Source: Nocardiopsaceae bacterium
GTDB taxonomy: Bacteria > Actinomycetota > Actinomycetes > Streptosporangiales > Streptosporangiaceae
DNA length: 5,005 nt
Direction: 5' to 3'
Assembly (NCBI GenBank): GCA_031254715.1
Contig: JAIRTY010000012.1
Coordinates: 1 to 5,005, forward strand
The notes under the pieces: generated by a model
Told to the model about the DNA's origin: nothing
Seen by the model: only the letters and a program-made list of their open reading frames with translations
The model's database searches: none
Shown here: positions 1-5,005 of the stretch, one piece after another
How positions within the stretch are numbered: the first letter of the stretch is position 1
How the letters are laid out: every line of letters starts with the position of its first letter
Program-made: the position numbers and the translations under genes

Positions 1-151
1 CGACGACAGCGATGAGGGCGTCACCCGGCGGGCGCTTTATGTCGGGGGATATTCCGTTGCTCCCAACACCTACGTGCTGGGGATCGACAGGGAGCGCGAC
101 GTCATGATCGTTCACCAGCTCGTGGTGACCGAGGGAAAGGCGGCGCAGTGA
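1..151 (+). CDS. mnhE: MnhE/MrpE subunit of cation/proton antiporter, 3' end only
   Basis: Partial gene: the start lies before the window, and the last 49 codons are read from base 2 to the TGA at 149-151. The visible tail contains SVAPNTYVLGIDRERD followed by MIVHQLV. This resembles the C-terminal cytoplasmic domain of MnhE/MrpE, where a 'loTPGTlxvdid' strand is followed by an 'lxVHxL' strand. In the family this is a small membrane protein with N-terminal helices and a soluble C-terminal domain, needed for assembly of the Mrp antiporter complex. Its stop overlaps the mnhF start by four bases, so the two are probably translationally coupled. The identification rests on a short fragment but is strongly supported by the mnhF-mnhG genes that follow in the usual order. 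Confidence 0.8.
   Translation, partial: DDSDEGVTRRALYVGGYSVAPNTYVLGIDRERDVMIVHQLVVTEGKAAQ
136..140 (+). promoter_or_regulatory. Ribosome binding site of mnhF
   Basis: The purine run GAGGGAAAGG at 131-140 ends 7 bases before the GTG at 148. It lies inside the end of mnhE and supports GTG 148 as the mnhF start. Confidence 0.5.
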
Positions 152-399
152 ACGCATTCGTCATCGCGGCCATCGCCATGCTCATCGGCATGATTCCGTG
201 CCTGGTGGTGGTCTGGCGAGGCCCGGCGATGCAGTCGCTCGTGGGTTATGAGGCCATCAGCTCGATCGCCATCATGGTGCTCGTCTTGCTGCCGGTGGGT
301 TTCGGCCGGTCCGGGGAGATGGAACTGCCCGTCCTGCTCGCGCTGCTGCTGTTCGGCAGCGGGCTGGTGTTCGTCCGGTTGCTGGAGCGCTGGCTGTGA
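148..399 (+). CDS. mnhF: MnhF/MrpF subunit of cation/proton antiporter
   Basis: An 83-residue, very hydrophobic protein with three predicted membrane helices at about residues 2-23, 35-52 and 58-79, the usual size and layout of MnhF/MrpF (pfam04066). The end, with ELPVLLALLLFGSGLVFVRL, fits the family's last helix. In the family MrpF is a small integral subunit of the Mrp complex and is required for Na+/H+ exchange. The central loop reads GPAMQSLVGYEAIS. E35 lies where many MrpF proteins have the conserved Asp, and the common 'DR' pair before it is missing. The start is GTG, overlapping the mnhE stop by four bases, and the stop overlaps the start of mnhG. The name rests on helix pattern, length and context. 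Confidence 0.87.
   Translation: MNAFVIAAIAMLIGMIPCLVVVWRGPAMQSLVGYEAISSIAIMVLVLLPVGFGRSGEMELPVLLALLLFGSGLVFVRLLERWL
384..387 (+). promoter_or_regulatory. Ribosome binding site of mnhG
   Basis: GGAG lies 8 bases before GTG 396 and 11 bases before ATG 399. The spacing slightly favours GTG 396 over the adjoining in-frame ATG. Confidence 0.4.
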
Positions 400-737
400 T
401 GATCAGGGACATCGCCGCGGATGTGCTGCTCGGCCTGGCGGCCGCGATCGTGATCATCTCCTCGGTGGGCCTGCTGGTCATGCGGGACGTCTACCAGAAG
501 CTGCACTTCGCCGGCCCGGCTGCGCTGGTGTCGCCGGCGGCGGTGACGCTCGCGGTGTGGCTGCACGCGGGGAACACGGCGACCACGCTGGCGGCGATGC
601 TGGCGCTGCTGCTGGTGGTCATCGCCGGGCCGTTCCTGTCGCACGCGACCATCCGCGCGGCCCGGATCAGGGACACCGGTGACTGGCGTCCCGGCGGGGC
701 CGGTCAAGCCCCCGGCGGCGGGACCGGACGTTCATGA
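396..737 (+). CDS. mnhG: MnhG/MrpG subunit of cation/proton antiporter
   Basis: A 113-residue membrane protein with three predicted helices at about 8-29, 43-57 and 61-82, typical of MnhG/MrpG (pfam03334). The signature after helix 1 is GLLVMRDVYQKLHFAGPAA (residues 25-43), matching the family pattern of 'G-hydrophobic-R-x-D-x-Y-x-K/R-x-H'. GPFLSHATIRAA (78-89) matches the family's 'P-x-x-x-H-x-x-x-R-A' stretch after helix 3. In the Mrp complex MrpG is a small membrane subunit needed for activity and assembly. The tail from about 95 is Gly/Pro-rich and probably disordered. GTG 396 and ATG 399 are adjacent in-frame starts; GTG gives better spacing to the upstream GGAG and the same GTGA-type overlap as the previous gene pair. 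The stop overlaps the next start as ATGA. Confidence 0.9.
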   Translation: MMIRDIAADVLLGLAAAIVIISSVGLLVMRDVYQKLHFAGPAALVSPAAVTLAVWLHAGNTATTLAAMLALLLVVIAGPFLSHATIRAARIRDTGDWRPGGAGQAPGGGTGRS

Positions 738-1021
738 ACGTTGTCGCGGTGGCTGCGCCGCCCCCCGTTCCGCTTGCCCTCATGGACGTGCTGCAGATCA
801 CCCTGCTGGTACTGGTGGGCGCCGGCGCCACCGCGGTCGCGCTGATCCGCTCGCCGGTCCGGCAGGTCATCGCGCTGAGTGCCTACGGACTGCTGCTGGC
901 ACTGCTGTTCCTGGCCTTCCAGGCCCCCGACGTGACCCTGTCGGAACTGTGCATCGGCGCGGTGGCGCTGCCGATCCTGCTGCTGCTGGCGCTGGCCAAG
1001 GTACGGAGGCGGGAGGAATGA
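734..1021 (+). CDS. DUF4040/MbhD-like subunit (detached piece of MrpA C-terminus)
   Basis: A 95-residue protein with three predicted helices at about 18-38, 44-62 and 71-88. The pattern RSPVRQVIALSAYGLLLALLF (39-59) followed by QAPDVTLSELCIGA (63-76) matches MbhD/DUF4040 proteins (pfam13244). There a 'FxxxxAPDVAxTE' stretch sits between the last two helices; D66 and E71 are the acidic residues here. In Bacillus Mrp the same segment is fused to the C-terminal part of MrpA; in archaeal Mbh and some bacterial Mrp loci it is a separate gene, as here. It probably helps link the antiporter-like subunit to the small subunits. ATG 734 is chosen for its ATGA overlap with mnhG. ATG 782 (residue 17) is an alternative that would remove a Pro-rich leader; no strong ribosome binding site precedes either. 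Confidence 0.82.
   Translation: MNVVAVAAPPPVPLALMDVLQITLLVLVGAGATAVALIRSPVRQVIALSAYGLLLALLFLAFQAPDVTLSELCIGAVALPILLLLALAKVRRREE
1005..1009 (+). promoter_or_regulatory. Ribosome binding site deciding the MbhE-MnhB start
   Basis: GGAGG lies 8 bases before ATG 1018. The same frame is open back to GTG 679, but this motif, the ATGA overlap with the preceding stop and the non-membrane, Arg/Gly/Pro-rich upstream translation all place the true start at 1018. A second GGAGG at 1012-1016 is too close to the ATG to serve. Confidence 0.6.
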
Positions 1022-1776
1022 CCGCCGCGCAGCGCCGCTGGCTGTTCCTGGCGGGGGCGGCCGGCTTCGCCGCCTTCTACCTGTGGGGCCTGACCGGCCT
1101 GCCAGGTTTCGGGCATTACCCCGGCCCCTACGGCGACATCATCAACCGCATCGCGGTGGCCCAGACGAACGCCACCGGCGTGGTGTCGGCGGTCAATTTC
1201 GAGTACCGGGGCTTCGACACCGTGGCCGAGGAATACATCCTGTTCGTGGCCGCGATCGGGGTGAGCACCGTGCTCCGCCAGCTGCGGGGCGAGCGGGAGC
1301 GGGCGGCCCGCGACGAGGCCGTGGGCCGCCGTGTGCCTCCCACCAGCGACGCCGTCCGCGTGCTGTCGCTGATGCTGATCGGCCCGACCCTGGTCATGGG
1401 CTGGTTCCTGGCCTCCCATGCCCAGACCAGCCCGTCCGGCGGTTTCCAGGGCGGCGTGGTGCTGGCGACCAGTTTCATCCTGCTGTACCTCGCGGGTGAG
1501 TTCCTCGTCTTCGAACGCGTCAGCCCGCTCGACATCACCGACGCGGTGGGAGCGGTGGGAGCGGGCGGGTTCGCCGCTATCGGCATCACCGCGGTCGGGC
1601 TGGGGCTGGCCTACCTGACCAACTTCCTGCCCCTGGGCAGCACGCCCGGTGCGGTCAGCTCGTCCGGGACGATCGCGCTCATCAGCTTCTTCGTCGGGCT
1701 GGAAGTCGGGGCGGCCTTCGTGCTGATCGTCAGCGAGCTGCTGGAGCAGACGCTGCTGCTGCGGCACCGGAGCTGA
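1018..1776 (+). CDS. mnhB: MnhB/MrpB subunit with fused MbhE-like N-terminal segment
   Basis: This 252-residue protein has two parts. Residues 1-90 hold a first helix (about 8-28), then NFEYRGFDTVAEE (60-72) and a second helix (73-88). The 'RGFDTxxE' block is the hallmark of MbhE and of the extreme C-terminus of MrpA. A charged linker at 90-112 follows. Residues 113-252 form an MnhB domain (pfam04039) with four predicted helices and the key stretch SHAQTSPSGGFQGGVVLA (133-150), equivalent to the family's 'GHxxPGGGFQGG'. GLEVGAAFVLI (227-237) matches the last MnhB helix. Ordinary MrpB proteins are about 140 residues, so the extra length is the MbhE-like portion. It would join the MrpA-tail function to MnhB in one polypeptide within the antiporter. 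It overlaps the previous stop as ATGA and lies 2 bases before mnhC. Confidence 0.88.
   Translation: MTAAQRRWLFLAGAAGFAAFYLWGLTGLPGFGHYPGPYGDIINRIAVAQTNATGVVSAVNFEYRGFDTVAEEYILFVAAIGVSTVLRQLRGERERAARDEAVGRRVPPTSDAVRVLSLMLIGPTLVMGWFLASHAQTSPSGGFQGGVVLATSFILLYLAGEFLVFERVSPLDITDAVGAVGAGGFAAIGITAVGLGLAYLTNFLPLGSTPGAVSSSGTIALISFFVGLEVGAAFVLIVSELLEQTLLLRHRS
1769..1772 (+). promoter_or_regulatory. Ribosome binding site of mnhC
   Basis: GGAG lies 6 bases before GTG 1779, inside the last codons of the upstream gene, and supports this GTG as the start. Confidence 0.5.
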
Positions 1777-1778
1777 CG

Positions 1779-2123
1779 GTGCAGGTCTTCCCGTTCATCG
1801 TGGTGGCGTGGGTGCTGGCGGTCGGCCTGTACGGCATCGTCACCAGCCGCCACCTGATCCACCAGATCGTCTGCCTGATCGTCGTCCAGTCCTCGACCTA
1901 TGTGCTGCTGCTGGGCATCGGCTACCGGCGCGGCGCGGTCGCGCCTTACTTCTCCGACATCCCCGTCCACACGCCCGCGGTGGATCCGGTGGTGCAGGCA
2001 CTGGCCCTGACCGACGTGGTGGTGGAAGCGGCCGTCACCGCGCTGCTGCTGTCGTTCGCCATCCAGGCCCACAAGCGGTTCGGCACCCTGGACCCGCACG
2101 AGCTCGTCCAGCTCAAGGGCTGA
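1779..2123 (+). CDS. mnhC: MnhC/MrpC, NuoK-like subunit of cation/proton antiporter
   Basis: A 114-residue protein with three predicted helices at about 4-21, 28-47 and 73-95, the length and topology of MrpC and of complex I subunit NuoK (pfam00420). GLYGIVTSRHLIHQIVCLIV (16-35) follows the NuoK/MrpC pattern 'GxYxxLxRrnxxrxxxGxxx', and DPVVQALALTDVV (69-81) matches the family's 'DPxxQALxLTxxV'. In the complex this subunit sits beside the antiporter-like subunit and contributes to the proton path. D79 and E83 lie in helix 3: E83 falls about where NuoK has its functional Glu72, while the helix 2 Glu of NuoK (Glu36) is absent. The soluble tail (96-114) is short. The GTG start is 2 bases after the mnhB stop with a GGAG before it, and the mnhD start lies 9 bases downstream. 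Confidence 0.9.
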   Translation: MQVFPFIVVAWVLAVGLYGIVTSRHLIHQIVCLIVVQSSTYVLLLGIGYRRGAVAPYFSDIPVHTPAVDPVVQALALTDVVVEAAVTALLLSFAIQAHKRFGTLDPHELVQLKG

Positions 2124-2125
2124 GG
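2122..2125 (+). promoter_or_regulatory. Ribosome binding site of mnhD
   Basis: GAGG overlaps the mnhC stop codon and lies 7 bases before GTG 2133, supporting this start and coupling with mnhC. Confidence 0.45.
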
Positions 2126-2132
2126 CCACCCC

Positions 2133-3968
2133 GTGGACCAGCTACTGCCCCTGGCCGCCGTCGTGCCGCTGCTGGTGGCGGCCGGGATATCGGCCGCCAG
2201 CCGGTTCCTGCGCCGCAGGCGGCGGATCCTGGACGCGATCGGGATCGCCACCGCGGTAGCGGTCACGGTCATGCTGATCGTGATCATGACGCGCGCGGCT
2301 CATGGCGATTCCGTTTACTGGTTCGCCGGGTTCCGGCCCTCGCGCGGGGTCGCCATCGGCATCGATTTCGCGGCCGGCCCGCTCAGCGCCGGGCTGGCCT
2401 GCCTGGCTGCCGCCCTGGTGTCGGCAGCCATGATCTTTTCCTGGCGGTACTTCGAGCAGGTGGCCACCTACTACCACGCCCTGATGCTGACCTTCCTGGC
2501 GGGCATGGTCGGCTACTGCCTCACCGGCGACATCTTCGACCTGTTCGTGTGGTTCGAGCTGATGGGGGTATCGGCCTACGTCCTGACCGCCTACCGGCCA
2601 GAGGAACGCGGGCCGCTGCAGGGCGCGCTCAACTTCGCCATCACCAACAGCGTCGGCGCCTACCTCATCCTGTCCGGCATCGCCCTCAGCTACGGGCGTA
2701 CCGGTGCCCTCAACATGGCCCAGATCGGCCGGGACATGGCCCGGCACGGCCCGGACCGCCTCGTGGTGGTGGCCTTCGTCCTCATCATCTCGGGATTGCT
2801 GATCAAGGGCGCGATCGTGCCCTTCCACTTCTGGCTGGCCGACGCGCACGCCGTCGCCCCGACCCCGGTCTGCGTGCTGTTCTCCGGGGTCATGGTCGAA
2901 CTCGGGCTGTACGGGATCGCCCGCGTCTACTGGTCCGTGTTCGGCTACGGGCTCGGCCACCGGCAGACGGTGACGAGCGTCTTCCTGGCCCTCGGCATGC
3001 TGACCGCGATCGCCGGCGCGCTGTTCTGCTTCCGGGAACGGCACCTCAAGCGCCTGCTCGCGTTCTCCACGATCAGTCACGCCGGCATGTTCCTGACCGG
3101 GATCGCCGTGCTCACCCCGCTCGGGCTGGCCGGCGCGGCCGTCTACGTGGCCGGGCACGCCCTGCTGAAGGCCGCCCTGTTCCTGGGGACCGGCATCGTC
3201 CTGCATCGCCTCGGCTCGGTCAACGAGACCTGGCTGCACGGCCGGGGCCGCCACCTGCGGGTCACCGGGATCATCTTCACCCTGGCCGCGCTCGGCCTGG
3301 CCGACCTGCCCCCGTTCGCCACCTACCTGGGCAAGGGCTGGATCGAGTCGGCCGCGGCAACGCGCGGCTTCCCCTGGGTCACCGCGGTCTTCATCATCAG
3401 CTCGGTCCTGGTCGGAGCCGCCGTGCTGCGGGTGGCCGGGGGCGTCTTCTATGGCCTCGGTGACCCGCCCAGCGAGAGCCCCCAGGTGGCGGCCGAGTCC
3501 TCCGAGGAAACCAGCGAGACCCAGGCGGCCAAGCAGCGCACGCCCCTTTCCATGATCGCTCCCGCCGCGGTGCTCGTCGTCGCGGGCATCGTCGTCGCCC
3601 TGCTGCCGGACCTCGGCCCGGTCCTGCAGGCCAGCGCCGTCCGCTTCCAGGACCAGGCCGCCTACAACGCCACCGTGCTGTCGGGCGCGCACATACCTCA
3701 CCCCAGGGCGCTGTTCCCCCCCGAGGACACCGGGGTCAAGGCCGCCGACCTGGCCAGCGGCTTCGGCTCCGCCGCCGGGGCGCTTCTGCTCGCCTTCCTC
3801 GCCCTTTACTGGAAGCGGCTGCCGGTGCTGCGCCGCGGCTTCGAGCCGGGCACCGGTCTTGTGCAGCCCATCCGCCGCTTCCAGAGCGGCATCGTGAACG
3901 ACTATGTGGCATGGATCGTCTTCGGCCTGGCCTGCGTCGGCGGCGCGCTGGCCTTCACGATCAGGTGA
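2133..3968 (+). CDS. mnhD: MnhD/MrpD-type antiporter-like subunit (NuoL/M/N family), long form
   Basis: A 611-residue polytopic membrane protein of the proton-conducting NuoL/M/N/MrpD family (pfam00361 over about 130-420). Visible key residues are E142 in DLFVWFELMGVSAYVL (TM5), K225 with H232, D237 and H239 in LLIKGAIVPFHFWLADAHAV (TM7), K306 and H316 around RHLKRLLAFSTISHAG, H342/K346 in GHALLKAALFL, and K401 in TYLGKGW (TM12). These are the Glu and Lys residues that carry ions in MrpD and NuoM. TM8 reads SGVMVELGLYGIAR, with E256 at the usual Lys position. MrpD is normally about 490-500 residues. This one adds a Ser/Glu-rich loop (441-470) and a C-terminal extension with helices at about 474-491, 543-560 and 590-609; the last one begins SGIVNDYVAWIV and resembles the final helices of NuoL/MrpA. 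MbhH- or HyfB-like naming is possible. It is the likely ion-exchange core and the last gene of the operon. Confidence 0.9.
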   Translation: MDQLLPLAAVVPLLVAAGISAASRFLRRRRRILDAIGIATAVAVTVMLIVIMTRAAHGDSVYWFAGFRPSRGVAIGIDFAAGPLSAGLACLAAALVSAAMIFSWRYFEQVATYYHALMLTFLAGMVGYCLTGDIFDLFVWFELMGVSAYVLTAYRPEERGPLQGALNFAITNSVGAYLILSGIALSYGRTGALNMAQIGRDMARHGPDRLVVVAFVLIISGLLIKGAIVPFHFWLADAHAVAPTPVCVLFSGVMVELGLYGIARVYWSVFGYGLGHRQTVTSVFLALGMLTAIAGALFCFRERHLKRLLAFSTISHAGMFLTGIAVLTPLGLAGAAVYVAGHALLKAALFLGTGIVLHRLGSVNETWLHGRGRHLRVTGIIFTLAALGLADLPPFATYLGKGWIESAAATRGFPWVTAVFIISSVLVGAAVLRVAGGVFYGLGDPPSESPQVAAESSEETSETQAAKQRTPLSMIAPAAVLVVAGIVVALLPDLGPVLQASAVRFQDQAAYNATVLSGAHIPHPRALFPPEDTGVKAADLASGFGSAAGALLLAFLALYWKRLPVLRRGFEPGTGLVQPIRRFQSGIVNDYVAWIVFGLACVGGALAFTIR

Positions 3969-3996
3969 CGGGGACGTGCCAGCGGGCGCGAGCCCC

Positions 3997-4002
3997 TATC
4001 CT
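3997..4002 (+). promoter_or_regulatory. Candidate -10 element of a leaderless proS promoter
   Basis: TATCCT fits the actinobacterial TANNNT -10 consensus and stands out in GC-rich sequence. Its last base is 8 bases before GTG 4011, so transcription would start at or next to the start codon. No convincing TTGAC-type -35 is seen at the expected 17-19 base spacing. Inference from position and motif only. Confidence 0.4.
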
Positions 4003-4010
4003 CCTTGGGT

Positions 4011-5005
4011 GTGGCGCGCGATGAACGCGGAGTAACCCCGCAGAGCGAGGACTTCTCCGCCTGGTACAACGAGGTCGTCTTCAAAGCCGAGCTGGTCGAC
4101 CGCGGCCCGGTCCGGGGCACGATGGTGATCCGTCCCTACGGATACCGGATCTGGGAGCTGCTGCAGGCCGACATGGACCGGCGGATCAAGGACACCGGTC
4201 ACGTCAACGCCTACTTCCCGCTCCTGATCCCGGAGAGCTACCTGAAGCGCGAGGCCGAGCACATCGAGGGCTTCGCGCCGGAACTGGCGGTCGTCACCTA
4301 CGCCGGCGGCAAGGAGCTCGAGGAGCCGCTGGTGGTCCGGCCGACGTCGGAGACGATCATCGGCGAGATGATGGCCAAGTGGATCAGCTCGCACCGGGAC
4401 CTGCCGCTGCTGCTCAACCAGTGGGCGAACGTGGTCCGGTGGGAGATGCGGCCGCGGATGTTCCTGCGCACCACCGAGTTCCTGTGGCAGGAAGGTCACA
4501 CCGCGCACGCCGATGAGGCGGACGCCATGCGGGAGACCCTGCTCGCGCTCGACCTCTACGCTCATGTCTGCGCGGACGTAGCCGCCATGCCGGTGATCAC
4601 GGGCGAGAAGACGCCCGGCGAGCGGTTCCCCGGTGCCCGGCGGACCTACACGCTGGAGGTCATGATGCGCGACGGGCGCGCCCTCCAGGCCGGCACGGCG
4701 CACTACCTGGGCACGAACTTCGCCCGCGCCTTCAGCATCCAGTACACGGCGGAGAGCGGCCAGCTGGAGCCGTGTCACACCACGTCGTGGGGCATGACCA
4801 CCCGGATGATCGGCGGGGTGATCATGACGCACGGCGACGACCAGGGCCTCGTGCTGCCGCCGCAGCTGGCTCCCTACCAGGTGGTGATCGTCCCGATCGG
4901 CCGCGGCGAGCAGGCGGAACAGGTGCTGGTGCCCGCACGGGAGCTGGCGGCGAGGCTGCACCGGGCCGGCATCCGCACCCACGTGGACGACCGCCCGCAG
5001 CTGTC
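4011..5005 (+). CDS. proS: Prolyl-tRNA synthetase, type 3 (archaeal/eukaryotic-like), 5' part
   Basis: Attaches proline to tRNA-Pro in the cytoplasm. The gene is cut by the window end after 331 codons of an expected roughly 470-480. The class II catalytic core is clear: RPTSETIIGEMMAKW (110-124) with the proline-site TSE, motif 2 in WEMRPRMFLRTTEFLWQEGH (144-163), GEKTPGERFPGA (198-209), QAGTAHYLGTNFARAF (226-241), and the motif 3 region WGMTTRMIGGV (260-270) plus HGDDQGLVLPPQLAP (274-288). The anticodon-binding domain begins at about 289 (YQVVIVPIGRGEQ). Motifs 2 and 3 are about 100 residues apart, so the editing INS domain of E. coli-type ProRS is absent, which defines the shorter type 3 form. 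GTG 4011 gives a short leader before DFSAWY, where homologues align. TTG 4005 is also in frame; the nearby ATG 4021 is out of frame. There is no Shine-Dalgarno motif upstream. Function is unrelated to the antiporter. Confidence 0.94.
   Translation, partial: MARDERGVTPQSEDFSAWYNEVVFKAELVDRGPVRGTMVIRPYGYRIWELLQADMDRRIKDTGHVNAYFPLLIPESYLKREAEHIEGFAPELAVVTYAGGKELEEPLVVRPTSETIIGEMMAKWISSHRDLPLLLNQWANVVRWEMRPRMFLRTTEFLWQEGHTAHADEADAMRETLLALDLYAHVCADVAAMPVITGEKTPGERFPGARRTYTLEVMMRDGRALQAGTAHYLGTNFARAFSIQYTAESGQLEPCHTTSWGMTTRMIGGVIMTHGDDQGLVLPPQLAPYQVVIVPIGRGEQAEQVLVPARELAARLHRAGIRTHVDDRPQL

Noticed and set aside
973..994. CTG-rich runs such as CTGCTGCTGCTGG, also seen near 345, 605 and 1750
   Set aside because: These are leucine codons in membrane helices, in a genome that prefers CTG for Leu.
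679..1017. Upstream extension of the MbhE-MnhB frame to GTG 679
   Set aside because: It overlaps the end of mnhG and all of the MbhD-like gene, encodes Arg/Gly/Pro-rich non-membrane sequence, and the GGAGG plus ATGA overlap at 1018 give a better start.
1543..1560. Perfect 9-base tandem repeat GCGGTGGGA x2
   Set aside because: It encodes an Ala-Val-Gly repeat inside a membrane helix of MnhB; explained by coding of small residues, with no sign of a regulatory repeat.
883..1767. Antisense open frame opposite the MbhE-MnhB fusion gene
   Set aside because: Low-complexity, His/Gln/Gly/Arg-rich translation with no motifs; a shadow of codon bias.
1808..3463. Long + strand open frame across mnhC and mnhD
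   Set aside because: Arg/Pro/Gly-rich translation out of frame with two clearly recognisable membrane proteins.
2142..3701. Long antisense open frame, about 519 codons, opposite mnhD
   Set aside because: Its translation is rich in Gly, Asp, Arg, His and Gln without domain signatures, as expected for the reverse frame of a GC-rich gene with strong third-position bias. The + strand protein is clearly real.
3984..3995. Small hairpin GGGC-GCGA-GCCC between mnhD and proS, considered as a terminator
   Set aside because: Only four base pairs with no T-run after it; the GNRA-type loop is notable but too short to support a terminator in GC-rich DNA.
3996..4982. Antisense open frame, about 328 codons, opposite proS
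   Set aside because: Lies across well-conserved ProRS motifs and has the composition of a GC-rich shadow frame.

Overview
The window is high-GC DNA with tightly packed genes, frequent GTG starts, four-base stop/start overlaps and a bacterial-type Mrp locus beside a short-form (type 3) prolyl-tRNA synthetase. This fits an actinomycete, though nothing here fixes the genus. All credible genes lie on the + strand and no stretch over 50 bases is gene-free.

Positions 1-3968 hold a seven-gene run for an Mrp/Mnh-type cation/proton antiporter complex: the 3' end of mnhE, then mnhF, mnhG, a small DUF4040/MbhD-like gene, a gene joining an MbhE-like segment to MnhB, mnhC and a long mnhD. The first five genes overlap by 4 bases each, and the last two gaps are 2 and 9 bases, so this is almost certainly one translationally coupled transcript. 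The order E-F-G-(MbhD)-(MbhE+B)-C-D is not the classical Bacillus/Staphylococcus A-B-C-D-E-F-G order. It matches the order of the ion-translocating module of archaeal membrane-bound hydrogenases (MbhA to MbhH). No hydrogenase or NuoL-like MrpA gene follows: mnhD is the only antiporter-like subunit visible, although genes before position 1 cannot be seen.

Together these proteins would form a membrane complex. MnhD carries the ion channel with conserved Glu and Lys residues, MnhC is a NuoK-like partner, the MbhD/MbhE-like segments replace the C-terminal part of MrpA, and MnhB, E, F and G are the small accessory subunits. The likely activity is Na+ (or another monovalent cation)/H+ exchange driven by the proton motive force.

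After a 42-base gap that contains a good -10 element but no ribosome binding site, proS begins at a GTG at 4011 and runs off the window at 5005. It is probably a separate, possibly leaderless, transcription unit.

The points most worth a second look are the Mbh-like order with one visible antiporter subunit, the MbhE-MnhB fusion, a Glu at the usual TM8 lysine of MnhD, acidic residues in MnhC at the NuoK position, and the long MnhD C-terminus. None of this shows a wholly new system; it is a variant of a known family.
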